Assembly: GCF_007858975.2 (NCBI RefSeq)
Contig: NZ_CP042220.2
Span: 186,001-250,000, forward strand
DNA: 64,000 bases
Origin: Dickeya poaceiphila
Lineage (GTDB): Bacteria; Pseudomonadota; Gammaproteobacteria; Enterobacterales; Enterobacteriaceae
Direction of reading: 5' to 3'
Below, one piece after another: positions 35,553 to 48,061 of the stretch. The position numbers were made by a program, and so were the translations under genes. Each line of letters starts with the position of its first letter. Positions within the stretch are counted from its first letter, which is position 1. The notes under the pieces are model-generated. The model worked only from the letters and a program-made list of their open reading frames with translations. It ran no database searches and was not told the DNA's origin.

Positions 35553-36483
35553 CCCCGCTGGCTAACGGGATACAGTTTGATTGGCCCATGCCTTTGAGCT
35601 TTTGTGCCATTTTGTCGGCCACGGTACGACTGTTGTACGGGCCTAACATAATGCGATGCCAACCGCCGCTACTGGTGATACGGCTTTCGACACCGGCAAA
35701 CGCCAGTTCTGCTCGTACCGATTCGGCTGGCTCTGCCGTTTTGAACGAACCGCATTGCACCATCCAGCGTTGTTCTTTCTCTGGCTTATTTTCTGGTTTG
35801 GTGTTTTCGGTTTTGGCGGTTTCTTTGGCCGCTGCTGGGGCTTCTGTTTTGGCTACCTCTTTACGGGGTTCCGCCTGAGCGGGTTTCTGCGCCGTTTGTG
35901 TCGGTGTCGTGACGGCTGGCGTCGTATGATGCTGGCTTGTCGTTGGCGGCGTAATGGTACGCGGCGTCGGCGATAATGTCATCGTACTGGCGTTGGGGAT
36001 GACAGGCACGACCGTTTGAGGTCTGGGTGCACTCAGGGAGCGAGCCGGCATCTGGCTCTGGTCGTTGTAAGGTACTTCCGTCAGCGTGGTTGGCTGGCGT
36101 TTCATGTCCGATTGCATCTGTTCCAGCAGTTGTCGCTGTTCGTCGGTAAGCTGACCTGATGACTGAATTTCTCCGCCAGCCGAAGGTTCGGTCGGCGAAA
36201 TAACGCCAATCTGCCGGTTTTCCAGCTCTTTGATATAGCGCCAGCGCTCTTCCGGTTTGGGCGGCAACCCATTGCCTTTGCTACCCTGGTGCGGCAGCAC
36301 CGGTGATTCGCCCGGCTTATTGTGGGCAATAAAATAGAGTCCACCGGCAAACGCGACCAGCACGGCAACGGCCAGTGCCATCATGGTTTTGGATACGCCT
36401 GAGGATCCTCCTCGTTTACGGCTGGATGTTTTTTTCCGGCGCGTTCCAGAACGCCCTCGGCTGACATAGTCTCGTTGTGCCAC
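35548..36483 (-). CDS. ftsN: Cell-division protein FtsN
   Basis: 311 residues. Bitopic inner-membrane protein that triggers septal peptidoglycan synthesis. A basic cytoplasmic N-terminus (MAQRDYVSRGRSGTRRKK) precedes one membrane span at about 35-53 (MALAVAVLVAFAGGLYFIA). Then come periplasmic helices (PEERWRYIKELENRQ, DEQRQLLEQMQSDM), a long Pro/Thr/Lys linker, and a C-terminal SPOR domain (MVQCGSFKTAEPAESVRAEL to GMGQSNC) that binds denuded glycan strands. Confidence 0.96.
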   Translation of the reverse strand: MAQRDYVSRGRSGTRRKKTSSRKRGGSSGVSKTMMALAVAVLVAFAGGLYFIAHNKPGESPVLPHQGSKGNGLPPKPEERWRYIKELENRQIGVISPTEPSAGGEIQSSGQLTDEQRQLLEQMQSDMKRQPTTLTEVPYNDQSQMPARSLSAPRPQTVVPVIPNASTMTLSPTPRTITPPTTSQHHTTPAVTTPTQTAQKPAQAEPRKEVAKTEAPAAAKETAKTENTKPENKPEKEQRWMVQCGSFKTAEPAESVRAELAFAGVESRITSSGGWHRIMLGPYNSRTVADKMAQKLKGMGQSNCIPLASGG

Positions 36484-36534
36484 AATCGTTTCGTTGCGAA
36501 GAAAATAAGTAACAGGTCGCCATGTTACTGAACC

Positions 36535-37605
36535 CTAAAATATTTGACCAGCACCGGAATTCTTAAAGCCTGTAACACGCGGGGTGATAGCCGCCGTGCT
36601 GTCACGAATCATCAACTGGCTGGACATCAAGCGTGAGCCTCGTGGCACCTTGTGTTGCTGCAATTGAGCCAGCAGCAATAGCATCGCCTCGCGGCCAATC
36701 TCGTAGCGCGGCTGGGAAACGGTGGTCAGTGCGGGAAAGCAGTGGCTGGCTTGAGCGATATCATCAAACCCTACCAGCGACAGGTCACGTGGTACATCCA
36801 GCCCCATTTTGCGCGCCTGGGTTAATGCGCCCAGCGCCATCACGTCGCTATGACAGAAAATGGCGGTGGGAGGCGTTGGGTGCGACATGAGCTGCATCAG
36901 GCCGCGGGAGCCGGTGTCGTAACTGAAATCCCCATGGACGATGTACTGGTTGTCGATAATGAGCCCGCAGCGCCGCAGTGCCTGAATGTAACCCTGTAGC
37001 CGGTATTCGCTGAGTGGAATCTGCTGCGGACCGGCGATACAGGCGATGCGCTGGTGCCCTAACTGATTGAGATAGCTGACGGCCTCAAACGCGGCGGTTA
37101 GGTTATCGATGTGTACGGTAGGCATATCCAGCTCAGGTGCGAATTCATTCGCCATCACCATCGGAGGAAGATGACGACGATCATCCTTGCCGGTATCAAA
37201 CGGTAATTGTGACCCCAGCAGCAGGATGCCGTCGATCTGCCGGGTGGTGATCAGATCCAGAAAGGTCTTTTCCGTTTTGCGCTGGTGGGCGCAATCGCCG
37301 ATCAGCACCAAATAACCATGCTCCGCGGCGGTTTCCTCAATACCGCGCAGCATTTCGCTGAAAAAGGGATCGCAGATATCGGGAACCAGCGCCAGAATCG
37401 TTCTTGATTCATGCCGTTTCAAGTTGCGGGCAAGATTTTGTGCAGAGTATCCCACCGCCAACGCCGCCTGCTCCACCTTCTTGCGGGTAGTGGCCGACAC
37501 TTTCTCCGGGTTGGTCAGTGCGCGTGACACCGTTGCAGTGGAGACGCCGGCCTGATCAGCCACGTCTTTCATCGTTGCGGGTGAGAGAAATTTTTTCTGC
37601 TCCAA
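36535..37605 (-). CDS. cytR: Nucleoside-catabolism repressor CytR
   Basis: 356 residues, LacI family. N-terminal helix-turn-helix TMKDVADQAGVSTATVSRAL, hinge LARNLKRHES, and a periplasmic-binding-protein-like cytidine-binding domain. In E. coli it represses deo, udp and other genes together with CRP. It carries about 12 extra C-terminal residues relative to the usual end. Position between ftsN and priA as in E. coli. Confidence 0.95.
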   Translation of the reverse strand: MEQKKFLSPATMKDVADQAGVSTATVSRALTNPEKVSATTRKKVEQAALAVGYSAQNLARNLKRHESRTILALVPDICDPFFSEMLRGIEETAAEHGYLVLIGDCAHQRKTEKTFLDLITTRQIDGILLLGSQLPFDTGKDDRRHLPPMVMANEFAPELDMPTVHIDNLTAAFEAVSYLNQLGHQRIACIAGPQQIPLSEYRLQGYIQALRRCGLIIDNQYIVHGDFSYDTGSRGLMQLMSHPTPPTAIFCHSDVMALGALTQARKMGLDVPRDLSLVGFDDIAQASHCFPALTTVSQPRYEIGREAMLLLLAQLQQHKVPRGSRLMSSQLMIRDSTAAITPRVTGFKNSGAGQIF

Positions 37606-37913
37606 CGCAGTTCCTCCTTGCGTCAGCGTTTACTGGCGCTGTAGTCAAGGGAGCCGTTATTACAGGTCGGCCACCGTTTTATAAGATGTCTGGCCCGCTG
37701 GGCGGGCAAGTGCGGTTATAACATGTCGGCTCCGGGTGGTGGCGCGCCAACTGCCTGATCAGCATACTGCTTTCGCCATCACGCTTAACAGATTGCGTCC
37801 AATATTTATCGAATAATTTACGCCTGTGCTGCCTGGATTACCCGTTTTTGGGGCCGGTTCGCAAAAAATGTCGCTACTGCTGGCAGCAGGTATTCCCGCA
37901 GCGCAGAATCGGA
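37606..37913. other. Intergenic, cytR promoter and priA downstream region
   Basis: 308 bp on the minus-strand path from priA to cytR. It must contain the cytR promoter. Frames on either strand lack ribosome sites and known products. Nothing else recognised. Confidence 0.45.
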
Positions 37914-40148
<2,235 letters not shown>

Positions 40149-40386
40149 TCATGCATGAGTATTTGTCTGCCGTCACGGTACTGTGCGCGCGTGCGTTGTG
40201 CAATCTTACCCGCATCTTGTTGAGGTAGTGATGCGTGTTTGCGTGGTTCTGATTGCATCATAGGGTTAATTTCTGTATGATCCGCCGCCTTTATACCTTG
40301 TAGTATAAAGAACATTTCACTCAACTTCGTGTGGTGTCTGGCGGAACAAGGCTGGATAGCGACGCGGCCTTAAACAGAGGTTTCCC

Positions 40387-40602
40387 ATGAAAGAAGGTAT
40401 TCACCCGAATTACGTTGAAATTACCGCTACTTGCTCTTGCGGTAACGTCATCAAAACCCGTTCCACCGTTGGTCACGACCTGAACCTGGACGTGTGCGGC
40501 GCTTGCCACCCGTTCTTTACCGGCAAACAGCGCGTGGTTGACACCGGTGGCCGTGTTGAGCGTTTCAACAAACGTTTCAGCATCCCAGGCGCCAAAAAAT
40601 AA
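40387..40602 (+). CDS. rpmE: Ribosomal protein bL31 (zinc-binding form)
   Basis: 71 residues. Cys16, Cys18, Cys37 and Cys40 form the zinc site of the C+ type. [24 protein letters not shown] is the conserved core. AGAGG precedes the ATG. Divergent from priA as in E. coli. Confidence 0.98.
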   Translation: MKEGIHPNYVEITATCSCGNVIKTRSTVGHDLNLDVCGACHPFFTGKQRVVDTGGRVERFNKRFSIPGAKK

Positions 40603-40655
40603 TTGGCTTCTGCGCTGGGGCAGAAAATCGGTTAACCGGTTTTTCTGCCAAAACA

Positions 40656-40685
40656 AAGGCACCTGCGGGTGCCTTTGTTGTTTTT
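40656..40685. terminator. rpmE terminator (possibly bidirectional with metJ)
   Basis: AAAGGCACC-TGC-GGGTGCCTTT followed by GTTGTTTTT. A second palindrome (CAGAAAATCGGTTAACCGGT then TTTTCTG) lies at 40621-40647. Confidence 0.8.
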
Positions 40686-40718
40686 GTTATCGTTTCCCGT
40701 TCGCGCTGAACGTCCTGC

Positions 40719-41036
40719 TCAGTATTCCCACGTATCCGGGTCAATCCCCATTTCACGCATGATCGCTTTGGCTTCTTCGGGGATTTCATCGCCGCGCTCT
40801 TTACGCAGGTCATCATCATTGGGTAAGGGTTGGCCGGTAAAAGCGTGCAAAAACGCTTCGCACAGTAACTCGCTATTGGTTGCGTGACGCAGGTTGTTGA
40901 CCTGACGACGGGTACGCTCGTCTGTCAGTATCTTTAATACCTTCAAAGGGATAGATACGGTAATTTTTTTAACCTGCTCGCTCTTCTTGCCGTGTTCAGC
41001 GTATGGGCTTACATATTCGCCATTCCACTTAGCCAT
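40719..41036 (-). CDS. metJ: Methionine repressor MetJ
   Basis: 105 residues, the E. coli length. Ribbon-helix-helix dimer that binds tandem Met boxes when loaded with S-adenosylmethionine. The DNA-contacting strand [15 protein letters not shown] and the [15 protein letters not shown] helix are visible. Divergent from metB across tandem Met boxes, so it controls itself and metBL. The longer frame to 41120 is discarded. Confidence 0.97.
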   Translation of the reverse strand: MAKWNGEYVSPYAEHGKKSEQVKKITVSIPLKVLKILTDERTRRQVNNLRHATNSELLCEAFLHAFTGQPLPNDDDLRKERGDEIPEEAKAIMREMGIDPDTWEY

Positions 41037-41131
41037 GGGATACCTTACATATTGATCGTGATAAAAACAGTCACTGGCGTAAAACACCATAATTCTAACG
41101 ATTATTCCAGGGATGCTCAATCTATACGCAA

Positions 41132-41171
41132 AGAAGTTTAGAAGTCCAGATGTATTGACGTCTATATTCTC
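41132..41171. promoter_or_regulatory. Tandem Met boxes, metJ-metB
   Basis: Five abutting octamers: AGAAGTTT, AGAAGTCC, AGATGTAT, TGACGTCT, ATATTCTC. The second to fourth are closest to the AGACGTCT consensus. Confidence 0.8.
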
Positions 41172-41225
41172 CGGGTTTACTCTCTACTTTTCTCTACCTC
41201 AGTCTTTCAGTCAGGAAAAGCACCG

Positions 41226-42386
41226 ATGACGCGTAAACAGGCTACTATCGCAGTCCGCAGTGGGTTGAACAATGACGAACAGTTCGGTTGCGTTGTTCCC
41301 CCAATCAATCTTTCCAGCACCTACAACTTCACCGGTTTTAATCAACCTAGAGTACATGACTATTCCCGGCGCGGTAATCCGACCCGTGATGTCGTTCAGC
41401 GTGCGCTGGCGGAATTGGAGGGGGGCGCTGGCGCAGTGATGACCAGCAGCGGTATGTCGGCGATTATGTTGGTGTGTACGGTATTCCTGCGGCCTGGTGA
41501 CCTGCTGGTCGCGCCACACGATTGTTACGGCGGCAGCTATCGTTTGTTTGACAGCCTGAGCAAACGCGGCGCTTATCGGGTGAAATTTGTCGATCAGGGC
41601 AATGAGGCTGACCTGAAGGCGGCGCTGGCGGAAAATCCGAAGCTGGTGCTGGTGGAAAGCCCCAGCAACCCGCTATTACGAGTCGTGGATATCGCGGCTA
41701 TCTGCCAGGCTGCGCGTGAAGTGGGGGCGGTGAGCGTGGTGGATAACACCTTCCTGAGTCCGGCTTTGCAAAATCCACTGAAGCTGGGGGCCGATCTGGT
41801 GGTGCATTCCTGCACCAAATACCTGAATGGTCACTCGGACGTAGTGGCTGGCGCGGTGATTGCCCGCGATCCTGAGGTAGTGACGGAACTGGCCTGGTGG
41901 GCCAACAATATTGGTGTAACCGGCGCGGCTTTCGACAGCTACCTGCTGCTGCGCGGTTTGCGCACACTGGCACCGCGTATGGCGATGGCGCAGAAGAATG
42001 CGCTACAAATTGTCGAGTATTTGCGGCATCAGCCGCTGGTGAAGGCGTTGTATCATCCTTCTTTACCTGGGAATGCCGGTCATGAGGTTGCCTGTCGGCA
42101 GCAGTCTGGTTTTGGCGCGATGCTGAGTTTTGAGCTGGATGGCGATGAAGACACCCTGCGTCGTTTTCTGGCTCCACTGGAGTTGTTCACGCTGGCAGAG
42201 TCGCTGGGTGGCGTGGAAAGCCTGATTTCTCATGCCGCTACCATGACTCACGCTGGTATGTCGCCGCAGGCACGCGCCGCTGCTGGTATCTCGGAGACGT
42301 TATTGCGTATTTCTGTCGGGATTGAAGATGGTGATGATTTGGTCGCCGACCTGGACAGAGCATTTCAGGCAGCAGCCAAGAGGTAA
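41226..42386 (+). CDS. metB: Cystathionine gamma-synthase
   Basis: 386 residues (E. coli 386). PLP enzyme joining O-succinylhomoserine and cysteine to cystathionine in methionine synthesis. The PLP Lys is in VVHSCTKYLNGHSDVVAGA; substrate-site YSRRGNPTRDVVQ and the Cys/Met-metabolism signature DNTFLSPALQNPLKLGADL are visible. First gene of metBL; two bases separate it from metL. Confidence 0.97.
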   Translation: MTRKQATIAVRSGLNNDEQFGCVVPPINLSSTYNFTGFNQPRVHDYSRRGNPTRDVVQRALAELEGGAGAVMTSSGMSAIMLVCTVFLRPGDLLVAPHDCYGGSYRLFDSLSKRGAYRVKFVDQGNEADLKAALAENPKLVLVESPSNPLLRVVDIAAICQAAREVGAVSVVDNTFLSPALQNPLKLGADLVVHSCTKYLNGHSDVVAGAVIARDPEVVTELAWWANNIGVTGAAFDSYLLLRGLRTLAPRMAMAQKNALQIVEYLRHQPLVKALYHPSLPGNAGHEVACRQQSGFGAMLSFELDGDEDTLRRFLAPLELFTLAESLGGVESLISHAATMTHAGMSPQARAAAGISETLLRISVGIEDGDDLVADLDRAFQAAAKR

Positions 42387-42388
42387 CA

Positions 42389-44824
42389 ATGAGTGCGTTA
42401 GGAATAGCAGTAGCCGTGAAGGGACGGCAACTGCACAAATTCGGCGGCAGCAGCCTGGCGGATGTGAAATGTTATCAGCGCGTCGCCGGCATTATGGCTG
42501 ATTACAGCCAGGCTGGCGATTTGATGGTGGTATCGGCGGCAGGCAGCACCACGAATCAGTTAATTAACTGGTTGAACCTTAGCCAGTCAGACCGGATTTC
42601 CGCTCATCAGGTACAACAATCGTTGCGCCGTTATCAAAGCGAGCTGATTTCTGGTTTGCTGCCAGCCGAAACGGCAGCTCCGCTGATTAATGAATTGATT
42701 CGTGATCTGGAACGTCTGGCCGCGTTGCTGGATGGCAAGATCACCGATGCAGCTTATGCCGAAGTGGTCGGCCACGGCGAAATCTGGTCTGCACGGCTGA
42801 TGGCGGCGGTCCTGAATCAGAAAAACCTGCCGGCAACCTGGCTGGATGCGCGTACTTTCCTGCGTGCCGAGCGCGCCGCGCAGCCGCAAGTCGATGAAGG
42901 CTGCTCCTGGCCGTTGCTGCAACAGCTGCTTACCCAACATACCGGGCAACGGCTGGTTATCACCGGCTTTATCAGCAGTAACAATGCGGGTGAAACCGTT
43001 CTGCTGGGCCGTAACGGCAGTGATTATTCCGCCACACAAATTGGCGCGCTGGCGGGTGCCGAGCGTGTCACCATCTGGAGTGACGTGGCCGGCGTCTATA
43101 GCGCTGACCCACGCAAAGTTGAAGACGCCTGCCTGTTGCCGTTGCTTCGGTTGGATGAAGCCAGTGAACTGGCGCGTCTGGCTGCGCCGGTATTACACGC
43201 TCGAACCCTTCAGCCGGTTTCCGGCAGTGATATCGACCTGCAACTGCGATGCAGTTACCAGCCTGAACAAGGGTCTACCCGTATTGAGCGTGTGCTAGCC
43301 TCCGGCACCGGTGCCAAGATAGTCACCAGTCATGATGATGTTTGCCTGATAGAGATAGGCGTACCGGCAGACCATGATTTTGCTCGTATGCACAAAGACG
43401 TCGAACAGTTGCTGCAAAAAGCTCAAATCCGGCCACTGGCGTTGGGTGTGCATCAGGACCGTAATCTGCTGCAACTGTGCTACACCTCGGAAGTGGTGCG
43501 TAGCGCCTGGCAGGTTCTGGAGTTGGCGGCGTTGCCGGTGTCGCTCCATTTGCGCGATGGACTGGCGCTGGTGGCGTTGGTGGGGGCTGGCGTTTGTCGT
43601 AATCCGTTGCATAGCCACCGTTTTTACCAGCAACTGCGTGACCAGCCGATCGAGTTTGTCTGGCAGGCGGAAGATGATATCAGCCTGGTGGCGGTGCTGC
43701 GTGTCGGGCCAACCGAGCATCTGGTGCGTGGCCTGCATCATTCGTTGTTCCGGGCGGAAAAACGCATCGGGCTGGTGCTGTTCGGCAAAGGCAACATCGG
43801 TTCACGCTGGCTGGAGCTGTTCGCCCGTGAGCAGAGCCTGATTTCGGCACGTACCGGTTTTGAATTTACGCTGGCGGGCGTGGTGGACAGTTCCCGTAGT
43901 CTGCTGAGTTACGAAGGGTTGGATGCCAGCCGTGTACTGGCTTTCTTTGGCGACGAAGCGCAGGAACGTGACGATGATGAATTGTTCCTGTGGATGCGTG
44001 CTCACCCGTACGACGATCTGGTGGTGCTGGATGTTACCGCCAGTCAGTCGGTTGCCGATCTCTATCTGGATTTCGCCAGCTATGGTTTCCATGTGATTAG
44101 CGCCAACAAACTGGCGGGGGCGTCTGGCGGCGATAATTACCGCCAGATCCGCGACGCATTCGCCAAAACCGGGCGCCATTGGCTGTATAACGCGACCGTT
44201 GGCGCCGGGTTGCCGGTGAACTATGCCGTAAGAGATCTGCGTGAAAGCGGCGACAGTATTTTGGCTATCAGCGGCATATTCTCCGGCACGTTGTCATGGA
44301 TCTTCCTGCAGTTTGACGGGACAGTCCCTTTTACTGAACTGGTGGATCAGGCCTGGCAGCAGGGATTGACCGAGCCGGACCCGCGTGTCGATCTTTCCGG
44401 TAAAGACGTGATGCGCAAGTTGGTGATTCTGGCGCGTGAAGCAGGTTATGAGATAGAACCCACTCAGGTGCGGGTAGAGTCGTTGGTGCCTGCTGGTTGT
44501 GAGAGCAGCTCGGTGGATCAGTTCTTTGAAGATGGCGAGCCGTTGAATGAGCAGATGCTACAACGGTTGGAAGCCGCCAGGGAGATGGGGTTGGTGCTGC
44601 GCTATGTCGCCCGTTTCGATAGTAACGGCAAGGCACGCGTAGGTGTGGAGGCCGTGCGGGAGGATCATCCGCTGGCGGCGCTGTTACCGTGCGATAACGT
44701 GTTTGCAATTGAAAGCCGCTGGTATCGTGATAACCCGTTGGTGATCCGTGGCCCTGGCGCTGGCCGCGATGTGACAGCAGGGGCGATTCAGTCGGATCTC
44801 AATCGTCTGGCGCAACTGCTGTAA
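42389..44824 (+). CDS. metL: Bifunctional aspartokinase II / homoserine dehydrogenase II
   Basis: 811 residues. The N-terminal aspartokinase domain begins at about residue 14 with LHKFGGSSLADVKCY and includes GRNGSDYSATQIGAL. The C-terminal homoserine dehydrogenase starts near residue 455 with LVLFGKGNIGSRWLELFARE, and the NAD(P)-dependent catalytic part ends NPLVIRGPGAGRDVTAGAI. Supplies homoserine for methionine; repressed by MetJ with metB. Confidence 0.97.
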   Translation: MSALGIAVAVKGRQLHKFGGSSLADVKCYQRVAGIMADYSQAGDLMVVSAAGSTTNQLINWLNLSQSDRISAHQVQQSLRRYQSELISGLLPAETAAPLINELIRDLERLAALLDGKITDAAYAEVVGHGEIWSARLMAAVLNQKNLPATWLDARTFLRAERAAQPQVDEGCSWPLLQQLLTQHTGQRLVITGFISSNNAGETVLLGRNGSDYSATQIGALAGAERVTIWSDVAGVYSADPRKVEDACLLPLLRLDEASELARLAAPVLHARTLQPVSGSDIDLQLRCSYQPEQGSTRIERVLASGTGAKIVTSHDDVCLIEIGVPADHDFARMHKDVEQLLQKAQIRPLALGVHQDRNLLQLCYTSEVVRSAWQVLELAALPVSLHLRDGLALVALVGAGVCRNPLHSHRFYQQLRDQPIEFVWQAEDDISLVAVLRVGPTEHLVRGLHHSLFRAEKRIGLVLFGKGNIGSRWLELFAREQSLISARTGFEFTLAGVVDSSRSLLSYEGLDASRVLAFFGDEAQERDDDELFLWMRAHPYDDLVVLDVTASQSVADLYLDFASYGFHVISANKLAGASGGDNYRQIRDAFAKTGRHWLYNATVGAGLPVNYAVRDLRESGDSILAISGIFSGTLSWIFLQFDGTVPFTELVDQAWQQGLTEPDPRVDLSGKDVMRKLVILAREAGYEIEPTQVRVESLVPAGCESSSVDQFFEDGEPLNEQMLQRLEAAREMGLVLRYVARFDSNGKARVGVEAVREDHPLAALLPCDNVFAIESRWYRDNPLVIRGPGAGRDVTAGAIQSDLNRLAQLL

Positions 44825-44876
44825 TGGTGGCGCACGACGAATCTGCGTCCTGATAGTCTTAACCCATTCTGCTTTG

Positions 44877-44900
44877 AAGCCTGCAATCGCAGGCTTTTTT
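44877..44900 (+). terminator. metBL terminator
   Basis: AAGCCTGC-AATC-GCAGGCTTTTTT. Confidence 0.9.
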
Positions 44901-45101
44901 ATATCCTGGACACGCGGGTGGCAAGGGGCGCGTTTTTTGCCAATACTGAATACGTATTCCTTACATGTTATCTGTGCTTCGTCTGTGACGGGGTCGGGCT
45001 AGCCTACCGTCTATAACCGTGAATTTTCTTCATGTTGTATGAACAAACATCAGCATTGAACACGTTGAAAAGCGTTGACTCTTTAATCGGATTCGGTCAT
45101 T

Positions 45102-46070
<969 letters not shown>

Positions 46071-46090
46071 CGTTTTTGCTGAACATGAAC

Positions 46091-46128
46091 AAACGCCCGT
46101 CTGGAGAGCACCAGACGGGCGTTTGTGT
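46091..46128 (+). terminator. metF terminator
   Basis: AAACGCCCGTCTGG-AGAGCA-CCAGACGGGCGTTT followed by GTGTTTT. Confidence 0.85.
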
Positions 46129-46151
46129 TTTGGGTGCTAAGCGCATCGAAT

Positions 46152-46180
46152 AAAAAAAGGGCGGGCCGAAGCCCGCCAAA
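46152..46180 (-). terminator. Terminator of the peroxiredoxin-glutaredoxin gene
   Basis: On the minus strand GGCGGGC-TTCG-GCCCGCC followed by CTTTTTTT. Confidence 0.85.
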
Positions 46181-46200
46181 GTTTCGTTGGCTTATAAAAC

Positions 46201-46932
46201 TTATATCGTCAGGAAGGTTTCAAGTTCTTCGCTGCCGCCGATATGACGACCGCCGATAAACACCTGAGGCACGGTACTACGTCCGGTCACGGCCCGCAGG
46301 CTTACGGTGGTGGCATCTTTACCCAGCATGATTTCTTCATACTGAATACCGCGATCCTGCAGCAACTGTTTGGCTTTAGCGCAAAACGGGCAGCCGGGTT
46401 TGGTAAACAGCGAAACAGATTCCTGAACGTTATAGTGTGGAGCAAGGTACTTCAGCATGGTGTCGGCGTCAGAAACTTCAAACGGGTCGCCCGGTTTGTT
46501 GGGTTCAACGAACATTTTTTCCACCACGCCGTGGCGAACCAACATCGAGTAACGCCAGGAGCGGGGACCGAAGCCCAATTCCGCTTTTTCGACCAGCATG
46601 TTCATCGCACGGGTGAATTCACCGTTGCCATCGGGAATAAACGTAATATTTTCTGCGTTTTGGTCCGCTTTCCAGGCATTCATCACAAAAGTATCGTTCA
46701 CCGATACACATAGAACTGCATTGACGCCAAATTGCTTGAATACCGCAGCCAACTCGTTATAGCGTGGCAAATGGCTTGAAGAGCAGGTTGGAGTAAAAGC
46801 CCCTGGTAAAGAAAAGACGACTACAGTCTTGTTGTTGAAGAGTTCTTCAGTCGTCACGTCAACCCATTGATCGCCTTGGCGAGTATGGAAAGTTACTGAG
46901 GGAATTTTTTTGCCTTCTTGGCTTACAAACAT
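46201..46932 (-). CDS. Peroxiredoxin 5-glutaredoxin fusion (hybrid PGdx)
   Basis: 243 residues. The N-terminal Prx5-type domain has the peroxidatic Cys50 in [16 protein letters not shown]. The C-terminal glutaredoxin domain has the CPFC redox site at 181-184 ([17 protein letters not shown]) and the glutathione-binding [18 protein letters not shown]. It reduces peroxides with glutathione in one polypeptide, as in the Haemophilus Prx/Grx hybrid. Divergent from oxyR with OxyR-like half-sites between them, so peroxide induction is likely. Confidence 0.93.
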   Translation of the reverse strand: MFVSQEGKKIPSVTFHTRQGDQWVDVTTEELFNNKTVVVFSLPGAFTPTCSSSHLPRYNELAAVFKQFGVNAVLCVSVNDTFVMNAWKADQNAENITFIPDGNGEFTRAMNMLVEKAELGFGPRSWRYSMLVRHGVVEKMFVEPNKPGDPFEVSDADTMLKYLAPHYNVQESVSLFTKPGCPFCAKAKQLLQDRGIQYEEIMLGKDATTVSLRAVTGRSTVPQVFIGGRHIGGSEELETFLTI

Positions 46933-47017
46933 TATTTAGTCCCTACTGGTCGAAAAGTTCTGTTAGGTTGAATCCGTCATTGGTCAGGACTCGTTTGGTT
47001 AGGGATATTATTAATCA

Positions 47018-47075
47018 TCAAAAGTTGATAGGACTAATCGTTCGTTGCTATCCTATCTATCGCTAGGGGCTATCA
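47018..47075. promoter_or_regulatory. Probable OxyR-binding region
   Basis: Spaced ATAG/CTAT elements (GATAGGACTAATCG, GCTATCCTATCTATCG, GGGGCTATCAT) lie between the divergent peroxiredoxin-glutaredoxin gene and oxyR. They resemble the ATAGnt-nnn-anCTAT half-sites of OxyR operators. Exact register not determined. Confidence 0.45.
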
Positions 47076-47094
47076 TGTTGAGAGGAATCAGGGC

Positions 47095-48012
47095 ATGAAT
47101 ATTCGGGATTTAGAGTATCTGGTCGCGTTGGCAGAGCATCGCCATTTTCGCCGCGCTGCAGATTCCTGCCACGTCAGTCAACCCACGCTGAGTGGACAGA
47201 TCCGAAAACTGGAAGATGAACTGGGGGTTATGCTGCTGGAGAGAACCAGTCGCAAGGTGTTGTTCACTCAGGCGGGGCTGTTGCTGGTCGAACAGGCCAG
47301 AACCGTACTGCGCGAAGTGAAAGTGCTAAAGGAGATGGCCAGCCAGCAGGGCGAAACCATGTCCGGCCCACTGCATATCGGCCTGATCCCGACTGTTGGC
47401 CCTTACTTGTTGCCCCAGATTATCCCGATGTTGCATCGCACTTTCCCGAAGCTGGAAATGTATCTGCATGAAGCTCAGACTCACCAACTGCTGGCTCAGC
47501 TCGACAGCGGCAAATTGGATTGCGCCATTCTGGCGATGGTGAAAGAGTCGGAAGCCTTTATCGAAGTGCCGTTGTTTGATGAGCCGATGAAGCTGGCAAT
47601 TTATCAGGATCACCCTTGGGCGAATCGGGAGCGGGTTGCGATGTCCGACTTGTCGGGCGAAAAGCTGTTGATGCTGGAGGACGGGCACTGTCTGCGTGAT
47701 CAGGCAATGGGATTCTGTTTTCAGGCTGGTGCGGATGAAGATACCCATTTCCGCGCCACCAGTCTCGAAACCCTGCGCAATATGGTTGCGGCGGGCAGCG
47801 GTATTACATTGCTGCCCTCGCTGGCGGTGCCGCAGGAACGGGTACGCGATGGCGTGTGCTATCTGCCTTGCTACAAACCGGAACCCAAACGCACCATCGC
47901 GCTGGTGTATCGTCCGGGTTCGCCGTTGCGTGGCCGTTATGAACAGCTGGCCGAGTCGGTGCGCGAGCACATGCAACTCCACATGGAACAGTTGGCAAAC
48001 CAGCCAGCCTAA
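47095..48012 (+). CDS. oxyR: Hydrogen-peroxide sensor OxyR
   Basis: 305 residues, LysR family, E. coli length. N-terminal helix-turn-helix (HFRRAADSCHVSQPTLSGQIRKLE). The redox-switch cysteines Cys199 and Cys208 are exactly placed in EDGHCLRDQAMGFCFQ. When oxidised it activates antioxidant genes. GAGAGG precedes the ATG. Confidence 0.97.
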   Translation: MNIRDLEYLVALAEHRHFRRAADSCHVSQPTLSGQIRKLEDELGVMLLERTSRKVLFTQAGLLLVEQARTVLREVKVLKEMASQQGETMSGPLHIGLIPTVGPYLLPQIIPMLHRTFPKLEMYLHEAQTHQLLAQLDSGKLDCAILAMVKESEAFIEVPLFDEPMKLAIYQDHPWANRERVAMSDLSGEKLLMLEDGHCLRDQAMGFCFQAGADEDTHFRATSLETLRNMVAAGSGITLLPSLAVPQERVRDGVCYLPCYKPEPKRTIALVYRPGSPLRGRYEQLAESVREHMQLHMEQLANQPA

Positions 48013-48061
48013 TTAAACGGTTTGTATCATTACGTGTCTGGCTTGATCAGCCCACCGGTTA

